A DNA stretch of 64,000 nt from Martensiomyces pterosporus. Lineage: Eukaryota; Kickxellomycota; Kickxellomycetes; Kickxellales; Kickxellaceae. The stretch's first letter is position 1, and each line of letters opens with the position of its first letter. The notes under the pieces were generated by a model. The model saw only the letters and a program-made list of their open reading frames with translations. It did no database searches and was not told the DNA's origin. The position numbers and the translations under genes are program-made. Positions 40,965 through 50,717 of the stretch are shown piece by piece. Where the stretch lies: assembly GCA_025201845.1 (NCBI GenBank), contig MU603969.1, forward strand, positions 1 through 64,000. Direction: 5' to 3'.

Positions 40965-41781
40965 AGGCCGCGCGTAAAAACAAGTACTTCTGTAGCAACG
41001 ACAGCTGGCGGCAAAGGCTGGAAAGGGCAGCAAAAAGAAAGGGTCCTTTGGCGGATAGAGGGAAAGGCACACGGGGAACCCGAAATGACAGTAAAATAGC
41101 CACGAATCAGTAGCGCTGCAGCTGGCTTGGAATCGATACCAAGAGGAAGCACGCACGCCCTGGTCACAGAAGCTGCTGCGTGTATGTGCGCGAAAAGTGC
41201 AGGCGACCCGCAAGATAAATAAAGCAGACTCGGACCTCGACAAATAATTAGAGACAGGCAGGAAAGCGGCGATGGCCTTGGATTAATTGCTGCGAAAAGG
41301 AGGATGGCAAGAGCAGGACACGATAAATAAAAATGTGACGGGCTGCTGGGCTGAAGAGAGAGCGGAAAAGAAAAGGTTGGCAGGGAGTAGAAAAGCGCTA
41401 ACAGGAGGCAAGGAGGGATGCATGCGAGGGGCGAGACAGAGAGGGCTGAAGGCCAGGGCGTCCCGCCCCTCCGGATTAGCGCTCGGGGGAAAGGGGAGGT
41501 GCTGGCGGCTCTCAAAGCCGTGTGCGCGTGCGCAGCCCATAACGGCGTGCGTGGTCCGCCGACCTGCGCACCCAAAAGACGCCCGTGCACTGCGGCAGGC
41601 GGGGCTGCCAAGCGGAGAAGGAGCGACATGCCTGCACTGCTACCTCGCCTCACACTGCTCCTGTCTTAGCGAACTGTATTATTTCCCCCCTCTCCAAATC
41701 AACACCTCTTTGAAGTACATGTAATAGCAGCTGCTGCCGGTAGTCGACACAGGGGCTGCATTCACCATCAGAGCTTGCACA
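40965..41781. other. Divergent intergenic region phosphodiesterase/NEM1
   Basis: About 820 bases. No gene seen; the promoters of both divergent genes must lie here. No clear TATA box identified. Confidence 0.5.
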
Positions 41782-42912
41782 ATGAGACCTCAGCCGCAGC
41801 AGAATGCATCCTACGGCACCACATCGCAGCGCATGGCGGCAGGGGCAGCAGCTGGGCAGACACGCAGGACAAAAGGCCGGTTTTCTGTAATTTACTTTGG
41901 CCTCCTCTACATGTACACCCTGCTGTTCAGCCTGCTGTCGGGCGTCCCCTTCCTGGCCCGCTTGCTCCAGCACCTGCCGCAGCCGCAAACGCTGGTCAGC
42001 GACACGTATCAGCCCATCTCGGACAAAGTGCCAGCCCCGAGCTACAGCCAGGAGCAGGCTCATGGCGGCCACGGCGCACATGCCAGGCACTCGCCTCTGT
42101 CGCAGCAGAGCTATGGCAGCGACCCCAGCTCGTCCTTCTCGCTCCTGCCGCCGCATCAGCAGGGCGGCGGCAGCGGGCTGCCACTTGTGCGTAGGAGAAG
42201 AGCCTCGTCGGTAGCGTCCTCATCAACAATCTCGAGCATCGGCGGAGGCATGAGCGCCTCCCCTGCTGGTGCTGGGCCAGATGAGCAAGCGGCAAGCAAG
42301 CGGCAGAACCGCTACTCAATGCCTGTCCCCAGCGTAAGCTCTACGGCGCCGTCATCGGCAAACAGCGGCGGATCGATTTCGCGCAACCTGAAGAAAAAGA
42401 CGCTGGTGCTGGACCTCGACGAAACGCTTATCCACTCGTCGCCACAGGGATCGTACCGCGCCCACCACCGCATCGAGGTCGTCATCGACAAAGTCGCCTG
42501 CCTGTACTATGTCTACAAGCGCCCGCATGTCGACTACTTCCTGCGCAAGGTCAGCGAGTGGTACAAGGTGGTCATATTCACGGCGTCCATGGCAGAGTAC
42601 GCTGATCCGGTTATCGACCTCCTGGACTCGCAGAAGAAATACATCTCGGCCAGATTCTTCCGCGAATCGTGCATTCCGCACGACACCAGCTACGCCAAGG
42701 ATCTGGCTGCCATCGACCAGGACCTGTCTCAGATCGTTCTCATCGACAACTCGCCGCTGTCGTACTTCATCAACCCAACCAACGGCATCCCGATACAGCC
42801 ATGGGTCAACAGCGACCCGAAGGACGAGGCTCTGCTGGATCTCCTGCCACTGCTTGATGCCCTGAGGTTCACAGACGACGTTCGCTCAATCTTGTCGCTG
42901 AGGATTGTGTAG
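41782..42912 (+). CDS. NEM1: Nem1/CTDNEP1 nuclear-envelope phosphatase
   Basis: Single exon, 376 aa. A membrane segment near the N-terminus (SVIYFGLLYMYTLLFSLLSG, about 35-54) is followed by a disordered Ser/Gln linker and then a C-terminal FCP1-type HAD phosphatase. Catalytic loop DLDETLIHS lies at residues 211-219, with VVIFTASMAEYADPVID, FRESC and VLIDNSPLSYFINPTN later. Nem1, with Spo7, dephosphorylates the phosphatidate phosphatase Pah1/lipin at the nuclear envelope. The frame ends in an FCP1-family C-terminus (FTDDVRSILSLRI). Assignment is firm; Spo7 is not in the window. Confidence 0.94.
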   Translation: MRPQPQQNASYGTTSQRMAAGAAAGQTRRTKGRFSVIYFGLLYMYTLLFSLLSGVPFLARLLQHLPQPQTLVSDTYQPISDKVPAPSYSQEQAHGGHGAHARHSPLSQQSYGSDPSSSFSLLPPHQQGGGSGLPLVRRRRASSVASSSTISSIGGGMSASPAGAGPDEQAASKRQNRYSMPVPSVSSTAPSSANSGGSISRNLKKKTLVLDLDETLIHSSPQGSYRAHHRIEVVIDKVACLYYVYKRPHVDYFLRKVSEWYKVVIFTASMAEYADPVIDLLDSQKKYISARFFRESCIPHDTSYAKDLAAIDQDLSQIVLIDNSPLSYFINPTNGIPIQPWVNSDPKDEALLDLLPLLDALRFTDDVRSILSLRIV

Positions 42913-43023
42913 CTCTGCCAGCCTCTGGGCCCTTCTAGCCTTGCTCTTGCTTTTCCTCTTGCTTGCCCGCATTTCCCTCTTGCCACGGCCACAATTTATT
43001 TTTGCACTAAACATACATGGTTG

Positions 43024-46000
43024 CTAGAACGTTGTCAGCTGGTACGACTTGGGCCCCTTTTTGATCAGGTAGTTTTGGTTGTTTAGCTTGTCGATGACAT
43101 CCTGGAAGTTGCTGAACCGAAGCCCCATCTCTACATCGCAAAAGAAAGCACTTGTGCGCGCATTAGCTGCCGGCAGGAATGCCACCGAATGCATACATGC
43201 AGGTGATGGGCGGCTACATGCACAAAGAGAATACTTTACCGGTGGCCACAGAGTGCATCATCGAATACGTAAACATGTTGTTGTATGTCTCCTCGCTGAT
43301 TCGGTGCAGCCGCGCAACAAGCCTACCAAACGAAACAGCATGCATAAAAAAGAGCGCCCATTGTCGATGTTTGGGCGTGGTCAGCAACAAGGGACCTCCA
43401 GCAGCTGCACACAAAGATGGATGTATGCCCACGCCTGCTCGGCAAAGCGCGCCAGGCGCAACAGCAGGCGCTGTTTGCACACAGGCCGGAGAGCAGGTGC
43501 AGCCGAGTGCTGCTCCCTCTACCCAACTCCGAGACCACGCAACAGAAACACAGCCGCCCAATGCCAGCCCTCCAATCTCTGCAGCGCACCGCATGCTCTG
43601 CCGCTTCTGTGGCTGCAACTGCTTTCGCCGAAAGCAGCCTCGCCCATGCAAATGTCACGCTCGCATTGCGGGTGACGGCGGAGCCAACTCGAGTGGGCAG
43701 AGAGGCGTGGGCAGGCGGGCAGTTTGTGCCCAAGAGAGGCAGGCAGATGAGAATGAGGCACACAGCACTCGTATATGAAGCGGGCGTGATGCCACAGGCA
43801 AAGCGAGGGTGCCCGCTTGCATATGCAAGGCGCGCCGCCACGCGCATGACAATTGCTCTGCTGCTGGTGGTGCAGCAGCCAAGCCCGTGTGCGCTTCACA
43901 CCAAGCACAAAGCACACACACTCGTCTTCCCGCTTCCAGCGCTCGGAGCAGCAGCAGAAAGCTTTGGCGGAGGGGCGCAATTCGAGAAATAGAAACAATG
44001 CTGCAGGCGGCAGCGGAGAGCACACAGCACTTTGATGAATGGGCTTGTGTCAAATGGAGCTTACCTCTTGATGTCGCTCGTGCGACTGACGCCTGTCCCC
44101 ATCTGCGATCTGCCAAAGTCCGGCACGCCATCCTCGTCCTCATAGGTCTGGAACAGACTGCACCTCATGATCTCCACCACATTCTCGGCGTCCTCCTCAG
44201 TGACAACCTCTCGCAGCTCTGCGCGGGCACGGGCCTCGGCCAAGCGAACTAGCGCCTCGAGCTGCCTAGTTGTAATTGGGGTCGAGTCTATAGCGCGATG
44301 GTTCTTGCGCAGCTCGAGATAGAACTTTTGCAGTCTGTCTGTGGCTCCGGGCGACAGCCTTGGCTGCACGTACTTGCGCGCATATGCCACGTACTTGCGA
44401 AGCAGCGGGGGTGGGATCACATCAACCTTCTCCTGCGGGCGGAGCCTCAGCCACTTCTCCAGCTCCCTAGCACTGCCGCCATCAGCCAGCCCGTCGCCCT
44501 CAGACTCGGACGACTCCAAAGTCGGGTAGCGCGAGCCACTGCTGCCTTTCGTGGATCCGGAATGCAGCGCCATTACATGCTCCGATAGGAACCTGTCCAT
44601 GTCGGCATCTGGCCTGTCCAGCAAAATGAAGATCAGGTCGAATCTCGATAGCAGCGCGCTGTTGATCTTTAGATTCTCTGCAACCGTCTTTGCCTTGTTG
44701 TAGTGACCGCCGGCGGGATTTGCAGCAGCAATGACGCTGGTCCGCGCCGGCAGGCTGCACACCAGCCCGCCTTTGGCGATGCTGATTGACTGCTGCTCCA
44801 TAGCCTCCAGCAGCGAGCTGTGCTCCGAGCTCACCTTGTCAAACTCGTCGATCGCGCAGCAGCCCATGTCACTGAGAACCAGCGCACCTGCTTCCAGAGC
44901 AAAGTCTCCTGACCCAGACTCCTTCACAAGCGTCACAGTCAGCCCGCTGTTTGAGATCCCGCTCGTCCCGCACACGTACACGCCGCGCGGCGCTATCTGT
45001 CCGACAGCCGAAAGCATCTGCGATTTCCCAAGACCCGGGTCACCAACAACAAGGACATGCGAGTCGCTCCGAATGTTGATGCTGCCCTTGTCGGCGCCTG
45101 TCCGCTTTCGCGCTCCAAAAAGCGCAAGCATGATGCCGGCCTTGACCATCTCGTGGCCGAATATGCCCGGGCTAAACGAGTGCACAAGCAGACGGAACAG
45201 CTTGGGCTCCTTGTGCACCTCGCGAATAAACTGCAGGTCCTTGTGCGAAAAGTGGATGCCGTCCTTGGTCGTCATTTCGTCCTCGGGCGAGGTCGTCATG
45301 CTTGCAAACGACGACGTCGACGATGCGCCTTCCGCGTTGCTGCTGCTGCCTCCGACCTTGTTGACTGCGACCGCATCCAGGTACAGAATATACAGGGAGT
45401 TTGGGCGACCCTTCCCCTTCCCCTCATCAGACTGCATCACTTTTACGACTCCCGTGCAGTTGACGACATCTCCGGGAACCACAGTGTCCACCAGGTCGTT
45501 CAGCAGCTCTGCATCGATGCTCCGCGGAACCCTGCCTGGGTCGCGCCGGTCGTCGTTGATCTTCTCCTGTATCCTTATTTGCTGCCAGTCAACCGTCCGC
45601 GTCCCGGAGTCAACGCCACGGCTGATCTCGAATACACGGCTCTTGCACCCTTGAGCGACGCATTTTTGCGGCGCTTCGTACTTGCCATCGACAATCTTGA
45701 GCAGCTGCGACGCTCCGCAGCGCGTGCAGCTGTACTGCGCCTGGACAAGCAGCGGCTTGATCGGCGACGTGCGCACCACCGTTCCACGGACCGTGACGAG
45801 CTTGCCAACAAGGCTAGACTTGAGTGTCTTCATATGCGTCACTGGCTCGTGGTGCAGCAAGTGGATGTGCAGCTTGTGGTCGCCGAGTATGTGCTCGGCA
45901 TCGGGCCCGTACTCGCTGCTGAGCACATAGCACACGGCAAGACCCAAGCAGCACAGCAGGTAGTCTGGCTCATCGCGAACACGCCTGCCAAAGTCGGCTA

Positions 46001-46298
46001 CTGGGCTGGCACTGAGCAGTGCGGGGTAATCAAACAGACACGACACGTTCGTTTCCATGCTGAACGACTCGGGGTGCTCCTGCAGGTAGCCGGCAAACTT
46101 CTCGATATCCTCAATGCATCCGTGAGGGGCGTCGTCGATGCTTTGGCGCGGGAAATACAGCGACCAGTACCGGCTGATGCGGCTGAACGAAAACTGGTCG
46201 CGCGTGCTTGGGTTTGTCCGCTTGACGCCAGCAAATACGCCACTCGGTGGCGGGTACATGGCGCTGCTCCTACTGGTGCTGCCAGGTAGTCTGCTCAT
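43024..46298 (-). CDS. MCM8: MCM8 replicative-type helicase
   Basis: Exons (minus): 46298-44065, 43322-43240, 43130-43024 (807 aa). Small 3' exons join in frame and give the MCM8 C-terminal winged helix (HRISEETYNNMFTYS, then NQNYLIKKGPKSYQLTTF). Zinc-finger cysteines CTRCGAS ... CVAQGC lie before the AAA+ core: Walker A GDPGLGKSQ, Walker B CCAIDEFDK, arginine finger LLSRFDLIFILLD. MCM8-specific features include VPRSIDAELLNDLVD and VEIMRCSLFQTYEDE. With MCM9 it acts in homologous recombination and interstrand crosslink repair. The start is chosen at 46298; the 37 codons upstream to 46409 are hydrophobic leader-like. Yeasts lack MCM8. Confidence 0.93.
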
Positions 46299-46708
46299 TT
46301 GCCTCGATTCGAAACAGAAAAAATATGCAAGGAAAGCATGCGCAGCAGCAAAAGTGCAAAGGAGAAACAGCGGGCAAACTGCGGGAGCGGAGAAGCGCAG
46401 GTGAGCCATGCTGCCCGAGCTCGATCACACACCAAGTGACATCAGCTCGCAGCCTGGATCTCTGAGCTAGAAAAAAACAACGAAAGGCGAGAGGATGGCC
46501 GGTGGCTTTCAGAAATACATCGTCACCCGTTTGGCAAGAGACAAGCAAGCCTCTTCTCTCCTTCGCTAAAAAAAAACTTGAGCAGAATTTGCAAGATTGC
46601 CTACGTCGTTTCTTGAAGCTGCTTCTACTGCTGCTGTGCCCTTTTCTCCACCTTCCCGAATTTTCACACCCAGCCGAGCTTGATTTGTTTGCTTCTGCAT
46701 AACTCCAA
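46299..46708. other. Divergent intergenic region MCM8/carotenoid oxygenase
   Basis: About 410 bases between divergent start codons; no gene. It holds an A run (46567-46577) and a CT-rich leader for the rightward gene. Confidence 0.5.
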
Positions 46709-49267
46709 ATGGCCACAGACAATCTCGGCTCTTCCACCGAGTCCAGCGCGCAGGGGCCCGCAAGTGAGCACGCCGTCTCTGGCACTGCTAGTGACAGCGC
46801 CAAAGCAGGTGGCGAGGCAGCCAAGGGCGGTCCTGCGGCGCCAGAGCCCGAATCGAAGGAAGCAGCGCCTGCTGCTGCTACTGCTGAAGGGCCGTCGAAG
46901 GAGGCGGCCGAGGCTGGCGAAGGCGCCGAGCAAAGCACTGATACCTCGGCGGAATCGCCTGAGGGTAGCAGCGAGCCTGCTGCAGGTGCCAAGGAGACAC
47001 CAGAGTCGGCCATAGGCAAGGCAGAGACTACTGCCGTTGCGGGCAGCGAAGCCAAGGACACAGCGTCACATGCAAAGGAGAAAGCCAGTGTTGGCGGTAA
47101 TGATGGCGGGGACAGCGACCACGAAGACTTTGGCAGCGTGGCAGCGGCGGCTGAGGGCGCCATCTCTGGAGCACTGGAGGAAATCAGCCTCTCTGACAGC
47201 GCACAGCCAGCTGGAGCCGCTCCTGTGCCTGCAGCTGAAACAGAACAGAGCAGCGCGGCAGCCACCAGCCCTCTTGGCCCATCTCGCACATCTAGCAAGG
47301 TCCCCGCAGAGTCGCATCCTCTGCAGGGCGCTGGCAGCGCTGGCCATGACGCAGCATCTCTGGGCCCGTCGCCTGCCGATGTGGCGACAGCAATACTATC
47401 AAAGGACTCGGATGCCTCCCGCCAGTTTGGGTCCCGTGCTGCCCACGGCTCTGCCGAGACAGACAGAACCGCATTCAGTCTGCCCTTGAGAAACTCCTCC
47501 AGCCCACTGTCTTCCGAGGCAGGGCCTAGCGCCCGCCCAGAGATAGCTGAGGCTGGCGGCATCGACGACATGGACGAGGTTGAGGCTTACGAGGAGCACC
47601 AGAGGCACCTATTCAAGATCGCTGAGCAGCGGCGCAAGCAGAAGGAACAGGTGATGAATGACAGGCTCGCATCGAGTGACGTCGAGCTCCTGCGGAGCGG
47701 CCTCGCCAATGCGCGCGAGCAGACAAGCCCCATTAATCTGCGTATCCTGAATGGCGCATTCCCCGAGGGCCTGCGTGGCAGCCTATACTCGGTGGGAGCC
47801 GGTCGCTTTGACATCAACTACAACGTGCAGAGGGAGCTCGAGCAGGCGACACAGAAATTCACATTCGGCCATATCATGGATGCCCTGCCGCTGCTCAAAA
47901 AATTCACATTTGACCCAAAGGCAAAGACCATCTCGTATCGCTCGAGGCTGATCGCCAAGCAGCTCGCCAGCCGCATTCAGATGGAGCATGGCGTAAACAC
48001 CAAGGTCCCTGGCGCGCTGTATCACTCAAACACCAACCAGACGTTCCTGAACATGTTCATCCCCAAATCGTCGCACTACTCGACGCCCGAGGGCGAGTGC
48101 TGCAACCAGGACGTGCAGCTGTTTTTGCCGCTCCAGGGATCCACGCAGACCATTGTGTGCACCAACCATGTGGGCGCACTGCAGAACATTGATCCGGAGG
48201 ACCTGTGCCCAAGAGCGACCGTGGAGCTCAAGGACATCAACAGCGAGTTCAAGGGAACGCTGAGCTGCCCGCATATGCAGTATGACCCAAGCACGCGCGA
48301 GTACTTCACAGTCACCCAGGATGTTGGCTTCCGCACGACCGCATACTCGGTGGTCGCAATCAGCGAGGCACAGCCGCAGGGGTACGTGGTGGCAAGGTTC
48401 ACTGCACAGGCATCGATCCTCCACAGCTTTGCAATCACCCAGGACTACATCATTGTGCCCGTCTACCCTTACTCGGTGCCCATCGGCGGCGTCAACTACC
48501 GCTGGAGCGACTCGCTGCTGGACACACTGTCATTCGCACACGGCCAGCCAGTGCAGCTCTACGTTATCAGCCGCGAATACCGCCGCGTGCAGTGCATCTA
48601 CCAAGCACCGGCTTTCTTTGCCCTCCATCAGATCAACGCCGTCCAGGAGGGTGCTACCGACTCTGTTTCGATCGACCTGGTCGCCTATGAGGACGATACG
48701 ATTTTGCGCAGGCTCCACGTCAAGGAGCTCAGAAACCCAAGCGTTGGGTTCTTCCTGCCCTTGGGCCAGGCGAGGAGATACCAGCTGAATGGCATCACCA
48801 TGGAGGCCTCCAAGTTTGTCGAGTCGAAGGGCCGCATGGCTGTGTTTCCCTCGGCGCACATGCTGATTCTCAGGCCCGAGCCAGTGGAGCTTGCCCAGGT
48901 CAGCCCCATCAACGCTGCAAAGCCCTACACCTACCTGTACGGCCTGAGCCACGCCGAGCGTCTGCAGGGCCTTGCTGCCCATATGAACACCAACACGATG
49001 TACAACTGCATCGTCAAGCTCGACACAAACGACCCGATGGCTCCGCCGCTAGTCTGGGCTCGCAAGGGCTGCTACCCGTCTGAGCCCGTGTTTGTGCCCC
49101 GGAGCGATAAGGAGGACGACGGCTACCTAGTGTCTGTGTTCTTTGACAGCACGCTAATCATCAGCTGCCTGCTGGTTCTTGACGCGCAGACGTTTGAGGA
49201 GGTCACAATTGCCGAGCTGCCCTCTGCGGTGCCGCACTCGTTTGGCCACGCGAGGTTTGCCATCTGA
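46709..49267 (+). CDS. Carotenoid-cleavage oxygenase family protein with long disordered head
   Basis: Single exon, 852 aa. Residues 1 to about 320 are Ala/Ser/Glu-rich and disordered. The rest is an RPE65/carotenoid-oxygenase beta-propeller: NGAFPEGLRGSLYSVG starts it, and four iron-binding His candidates are His522 (CPHMQYD), His572 (ILHSFAI), His640 (ALHQINA) and His847 (FGHARF). All four are present, so an active nonheme iron dioxygenase is expected. Such enzymes cleave carotenoids, apocarotenoids or stilbenes. The substrate cannot be told; no carotenoid biosynthesis gene is in the window. The start is the first ATG after the leader. Confidence is high for the family. Confidence 0.9.
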   Translation: MATDNLGSSTESSAQGPASEHAVSGTASDSAKAGGEAAKGGPAAPEPESKEAAPAAATAEGPSKEAAEAGEGAEQSTDTSAESPEGSSEPAAGAKETPESAIGKAETTAVAGSEAKDTASHAKEKASVGGNDGGDSDHEDFGSVAAAAEGAISGALEEISLSDSAQPAGAAPVPAAETEQSSAAATSPLGPSRTSSKVPAESHPLQGAGSAGHDAASLGPSPADVATAILSKDSDASRQFGSRAAHGSAETDRTAFSLPLRNSSSPLSSEAGPSARPEIAEAGGIDDMDEVEAYEEHQRHLFKIAEQRRKQKEQVMNDRLASSDVELLRSGLANAREQTSPINLRILNGAFPEGLRGSLYSVGAGRFDINYNVQRELEQATQKFTFGHIMDALPLLKKFTFDPKAKTISYRSRLIAKQLASRIQMEHGVNTKVPGALYHSNTNQTFLNMFIPKSSHYSTPEGECCNQDVQLFLPLQGSTQTIVCTNHVGALQNIDPEDLCPRATVELKDINSEFKGTLSCPHMQYDPSTREYFTVTQDVGFRTTAYSVVAISEAQPQGYVVARFTAQASILHSFAITQDYIIVPVYPYSVPIGGVNYRWSDSLLDTLSFAHGQPVQLYVISREYRRVQCIYQAPAFFALHQINAVQEGATDSVSIDLVAYEDDTILRRLHVKELRNPSVGFFLPLGQARRYQLNGITMEASKFVESKGRMAVFPSAHMLILRPEPVELAQVSPINAAKPYTYLYGLSHAERLQGLAAHMNTNTMYNCIVKLDTNDPMAPPLVWARKGCYPSEPVFVPRSDKEDDGYLVSVFFDSTLIISCLLVLDAQTFEEVTIAELPSAVPHSFGHARFAI

Positions 49268-49485
49268 GAACGGCGCCTGCGAGCAGCATGCCTCCGCACA
49301 GTGTTCTTTTTTCGTTGTGCTACCCACTGGTATGTCACACTATTCAATATTATGTCACTGCTCCATTCAAAGTCAGTATTAGTGCGCGCTAAGAAAAGAA
49401 AAAAAAGAGTCAGGCTAAAGCAGAGTTGCGCTTGTTCTTTGTACACTGAGCAAGTGAGGGGACTAGCCGGAGCCCGGCACGCAGA

Positions 49486-50250
49486 TCACTGGTCCTTCTT
49501 GGTCTCGGGAGCAGTGCTCTTAGAGCCAGCCATCTCCCTGGCCATCTGCCTCTTGGTCCGCTCCGATTCCTCGAAATCGGCGCGCGCCATCGGAATGATA
49601 AAGCAGCGCATCAGAACGTACAGAAGGCCGATGAGGTTGCCCAGGTAGGCGCCGCCAACAATAGGAATGGGCCACTTCTGCCACGGCCGGTCCCAGTCCA
49701 TAGGGATAAAGTAAGCGAAGATCCAGCTCGTGACTATCGTGCACCAGAAGAACCCCGATGCCCACTTCTCCGGGAGCGTCTTTTCCTCATTCGACAGGAG
49801 TGCCTTTCTCCATGCACTCAAATCCGCCTTGAGCGTCAAGATTGCCGGCGTGACGCCCAGCAGCGCAACGTTCAGCGCGCCCATGAATGTCTCCGAGTGC
49901 TGCGACAGCGCTGGAGCACCAAACAGGACAAAGACGGCTGAGATGGCCGCTGCCGCTGCCAGCGTTGCTAGACCAGCCAGTACAACCTGCTTGGCACGAG
50001 CCCCGATGGTCTTTGACTTGCGCTTGCCTTCGGGCACCCTGAAGCAGTAGATGTCGGCGAATGCCAGGATCGAGTAGTAGCCAAAGAGGATCGATGCCGA
50101 AAACGCCAGGTACTTTGTTGGGTTCTCGTACAGGTTCAGGCCCTTGCGCGGAGAGACAAGCGCCATTGCGCTGGCCATGCCGCCGAGCATGAGCTCGATG
50201 CCGTTGGGCTCGATGGGGTATAGCTTGTGGTCTGGGCGTTTGGCTGCCAT
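49486..50250 (-). CDS. GPI11: Gpi11/PIG-F GPI-anchor assembly protein
   Basis: Single exon, 254 aa (family usually about 219). Polytopic ER membrane protein with hydrophobic segments near residues 45-65, 90-115, 125-145 and 170-230. The PIG-F signature DWDRPWQKWPIPIVGGAYLG lies near residues 190-210. With GPI13/GPI7 it helps add ethanolamine phosphate to GPI anchors. The start at 50250 precedes a short polar head (MAAKRPDHKLYPIEPNGIE). Divergent from SEC23; convergent with the oxygenase gene. Confidence 0.9.
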   Translation of the reverse strand: MAAKRPDHKLYPIEPNGIELMLGGMASAMALVSPRKGLNLYENPTKYLAFSASILFGYYSILAFADIYCFRVPEGKRKSKTIGARAKQVVLAGLATLAAAAAISAVFVLFGAPALSQHSETFMGALNVALLGVTPAILTLKADLSAWRKALLSNEEKTLPEKWASGFFWCTIVTSWIFAYFIPMDWDRPWQKWPIPIVGGAYLGNLIGLLYVLMRCFIIPMARADFEESERTKRQMAREMAGSKSTAPETKKDQ

Positions 50251-50717
50251 TCTAAACGAGCAACAGAGACGGGGAATGTAGGTGTTTATTAGAGGGGAAT
50301 AGGAGAGGAGCGCTGGAGAGCAGAGCTGCAAGTGCAAGCGTGTACGCAAGCCCGCTGTTTATCTGCCCACACCCCTCGTGAGAACTCGGTAGATCTCACC
50401 GGCGCCGCCTGAGCAGGAGCTGTCCGCATGTCCCTTGTGGCGCCTGAGGCACTTTTGGTCTGGCCAATCGCGGCGTGCCAGAGACAGAGGCCAAAGCAGG
50501 GTGCATGGACGCGCAAAGCGATGCCGCCCAAACAGGCAGCAGGCAGCAGGCGACAGGCACAGAAATGCCAACAGGCGTTTTTCCATCGGCCGCCCGCCAT
50601 CCGCATTCTTTGTTTCATCTCACCGCCATCTGCCTTGCAATTCTTGCTCTTACCCTTATTCCGCTGCAACAACGAGCGAGCAGGCAGGACAAAGCAATTT
50701 ATCTCTGAGAAGCAAAC
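50251..50717. other. Divergent promoter region GPI11/SEC23
   Basis: About 467 bases, no gene; both genes act in the early secretory pathway. CT-rich leader on the SEC23 side. Confidence 0.5.

Noticed and set aside
45057..46289. 410-codon open frame antisense to MCM8
   Set aside because: Shadow of the MCM8 coding strand; composition is biased and no motif is visible.
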